Shown here: in pieces, positions 62,107 through 64,000 of the stretch
Numbering within the stretch: the first letter of the stretch is position 1
Layout of the letters: every line of letters starts with the position of its first letter
Assembly (NCBI RefSeq): GCF_019093865.1
Contig: NZ_JABJXD010000006.1
Location: 111,228 to 175,227, forward strand
Direction: 5' to 3'
Length of the DNA: 64,000 nt
DNA from: Lentibacillus saliphilus
GTDB lineage: Bacteria > Bacillota > Bacilli > Bacillales > Amphibacillaceae
The notes under the pieces: model-generated
Databases searched by the model: none
What the model was told of the DNA's origin: nothing
Seen by the model: only the letters and a program-made list of their open reading frames with translations
Position numbers and translations under genes: made by a program

Positions 62107-63027
62107 TTGAAAGATTTATTAACAAAAAAATGGGCTGTAATTAGCATTGCCATTTTTTGTGCAGTTTTATGGGGCAGTGCGTTTCCAGTTTTAAAAATTG
62201 GTTATGCTGAAATGCAGATGGCGGCCGATGATACGATGGCTAAAGTAGTGTTTGCAGGCATTCGCTTTTTAATGGCTGGCCTTATTTTATTAATTGCACT
62301 CATGTTTATTGGCAGGAAATATTTACGTGTTACGAAGCGGCAATGGCCGTTTTTGATTGTATTTGGCATCGTTCAAACTGCGATTCAATATTTTTTCTTT
62401 TATAATGGATTGGCAAATACATCAGGTATTCAAGGTGCAATTCTCGTATCAAGTGGCACCTTCTTCACGGTAATATTGGCGCATTTCTTTTATCGAAATG
62501 ATCGGTTAAACTGGCAAAAAGTCATTGGCCTACTCGCTGGCTTTACCGGGATTGTTGTGGCAAATTGGGGGCAGTCGTGGTCGTTTGGTTTTCAATGGAA
62601 TGGGGAAGGCTATATGATTATGGCAGCTTTGACAGGCGCAATTGGTACGATTATGGCTAAGGAAATGGCTGTCGGTATTCATCCATTTGCTTTGACAGGC
62701 TGGCAGTTGACGATTGGCTCGGTCGTTATGCTGATCATTGGGTTGCCGAACTTGACCCCGGGAGCAATCGTATTTACACCATTTGGCTGGGGGCTCATCA
62801 TTTATTCAGCCTTATTATCAGCTATTGCCTTTGCGTTATGGTATTCGCTCTTAAAATACAATAAAGCGGGCGAGATCAGCATATACAAATTTATGACCCC
62901 TGTCTCAGGCGCACTGTTATCCGCTTTCTTTGTTGCGGGTGAAGTGATGAATGTGATGATCATCGGTGCGCTGGCACTTGTTGCAGCCGGAATTATTGCG
63001 ATCAATTATAAACCGACTGGACATTAA
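62107..63027 (+). CDS. EamA/DMT-family transporter
   Basis: 306 residues with ten predicted helices in two repeated EamA halves (about 10-145 and 160-300), the drug/metabolite transporter fold. LWGSAFPVLKIGY opens the first half and ALWYSLLKYNKAGEISIYKFMTP the last part of the second. TTG start after GGGAGATGA. Substrate unknown; amino-acid or metabolite export is usual. The 240-base gap before it shows nothing recognisable. Confidence 0.9.
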   Translation: MKDLLTKKWAVISIAIFCAVLWGSAFPVLKIGYAEMQMAADDTMAKVVFAGIRFLMAGLILLIALMFIGRKYLRVTKRQWPFLIVFGIVQTAIQYFFFYNGLANTSGIQGAILVSSGTFFTVILAHFFYRNDRLNWQKVIGLLAGFTGIVVANWGQSWSFGFQWNGEGYMIMAALTGAIGTIMAKEMAVGIHPFALTGWQLTIGSVVMLIIGLPNLTPGAIVFTPFGWGLIIYSALLSAIAFALWYSLLKYNKAGEISIYKFMTPVSGALLSAFFVAGEVMNVMIIGALALVAAGIIAINYKPTGH

Positions 63028-63141
63028 TGGTATACTTCAGGAGACAGACGTTTTTTATAAGAGTTGATTAATTAAAGCAATAGATGGGAATATAGTGGGT
63101 AAAGGAACATTGAACACAATAGTTTTGTGAGGAGGGCATAC

Positions 63142-63813
63142 ATGAAGCTTTTTCAAGTAAGAAAAGGACAATTTGTATTTTATCAAAATGAACTACACAA
63201 GGTATATTCTGTGAAGCCAATGTTTAAAAAATCGGTGCATTTGTATCGGTTAAAGGATATGAAGCAGATTTTAACGAGTGCACCGGAAATTCATTATTAT
63301 AAGCCACAGCACCATGACACGTTTATCTTTTATGGGAAACGTTATACGATCGATCAGGATGTTATCCCTGAGCCAGGCGACTTTATTTTAATTACGAAGC
63401 CGACGCCCGATTTTCTTGATCATTATTCTTTAAATGATATTGAGAAAGTGGATAGTATTGAGGATGGAAATGTTGTGACGACGCGAGACAACGGTGTTAA
63501 GCATCATGAATATGTTGTACTCGTTCGCGGACGTAAAGAAGGCGCTACCGAGATTGCCTATTATGATAAGAATCTTGTCCCAGAAGAACAACAGATTGAA
63601 GATGAATCTATATCATACCTCGCGGAAAATGATGACGTGATTAAACCATCTGTTGGAGATGTCTATTATGATATTCGCGAGCAGACGAAAGCGATTATCG
63701 TAGCGATGACAGTGGATGAGGTTGTTTTTGGCCACGGTGTAAAAGTGCATATTAGTGAGGTTATAGACGATAGTAAATATGAACTCATCTATCAGGTGAA
63801 TGAAGATTTTTAG
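63142..63813 (+). CDS. Unrecognised 223-residue protein
   Basis: ATG at 63142 after GAGGAGGG. Soluble, rich in Tyr, Asp and His, probably built of beta strands: short repeats such as QVRKGQFVFYQNELHKVYSV and IFYGKRYTIDQDVIPEPGDF look like tandem small-barrel units. No known family or export signal. A terminator follows at 63835. Confidence 0.65.
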   Translation: MKLFQVRKGQFVFYQNELHKVYSVKPMFKKSVHLYRLKDMKQILTSAPEIHYYKPQHHDTFIFYGKRYTIDQDVIPEPGDFILITKPTPDFLDHYSLNDIEKVDSIEDGNVVTTRDNGVKHHEYVVLVRGRKEGATEIAYYDKNLVPEEQQIEDESISYLAENDDVIKPSVGDVYYDIREQTKAIIVAMTVDEVVFGHGVKVHISEVIDDSKYELIYQVNEDF

Positions 63814-63834
63814 GGACAATTTGGATCGAAACGG

Positions 63835-63878
63835 CACTCCGAAAGTTAGAGATGGTCTAGCTTTTGGGGTGTTTTTTT
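63835..63878 (+). terminator. Terminator of the last gene
   Basis: CACTCCGAAAG and CTTTTGGGGTG pair (with G-U pairs) and are followed by seven T. Confidence 0.75.
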
Positions 63879-63936
63879 ATGTGTGCGATTGGTGTGAATG
63901 CATGACTTGTGTTTGTGATAGGGAGACGGGAGGGAT

Positions 63937-64000
63937 ATGCGGCTGATTTGCGTTTTATGCGGCTGGGAAACAGGATATGCGTTACTATTTTGATATATGC
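63937..64000. repeat. 20-bp-period repeat running off the window
   Basis: ATGC recurs at 63937, 63957, 63977 and 63997, exactly 20 bases apart; the first two units share ATGCGGCTG and the third has ATGCG. The array begins after the terminator at 63878 and is cut by the window end. Confidence 0.6.

Noticed and set aside
1..64000. rRNA, tRNA, integrase, transposase or phage genes
   Set aside because: None was recognised on either strand; the mobile look of some regions rests on remnants and repeats alone.

Overview
The window reads as chromosomal DNA of a low-GC Gram-positive bacterium of the order Bacillales, most likely a halotolerant or alkaliphilic Bacillaceae. The reasons are a CamS lipoprotein next to a P5C dehydrogenase, the order gatCAB-dgkB-rlmCD known from Bacillus, strong AGGAGG-type ribosome sites with frequent TTG/GTG starts, U-tract terminators, an ECF sigma/anti-sigma pair and a C30 carotenoid (staphyloxanthin-type) operon. 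No rRNA, tRNA, CRISPR array, transposase or phage gene was seen.

Layout. 1-17.1 kb is mostly core: the end of camS, rocA, an NprR-like regulator with a tiny secreted-peptide gene behind it, oppA-oppBCDF, gatCAB, dgkB and rlmCD. The regulator/peptide pair sits next to the Opp transporter, the kind of importer that such signal peptides use. 17.1-30 kb looks accessory: gene remnants, a bacteriocin-like cluster of small proteins, an AraC regulator, an ECF sigma/anti-sigma pair with its own promoter, a GntR-ABC operon with an operator in its promoter, and a two-component system joined to a MacB/FtsX-type ABC transporter. It ends in a broken alcohol dehydrogenase.

30-36.7 kb holds a LysR regulator divergent from a butanediol dehydrogenase, several unrecognised proteins, an aadK-like nucleotidyltransferase and a DUF2785 protein. 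36.9-43.6 kb is the carotenoid operon crtN-crtM-crtP-crtQ-crtO on the minus strand, divergent from a MerR/B12-domain (LitR/CarH-like) regulator. Two near-identical boxes of about 33 bp lie over the two divergent promoters.

43.9-64 kb carries adhE with Rex-like sites, a CheW-MCP pair, a YidC insertase, a LysM-SleB hydrolase, heme O synthase, a lone MoxR ATPase, a reductase behind a Fur-like box, cutC plus a P1 peptidase, mscL, a CcdA/TlpA thiol-redox operon that includes its own two-component system, an EamA transporter and a final unknown protein.

Scattered between genes is a repeat family: inverted-repeat elements (3.9 and 33.6 kb, part at 36.8 kb), 21-bp-period arrays sharing the core TCGCCGAT (3.95 and 43.7 kb), and a 20-bp-period array running off the right end.
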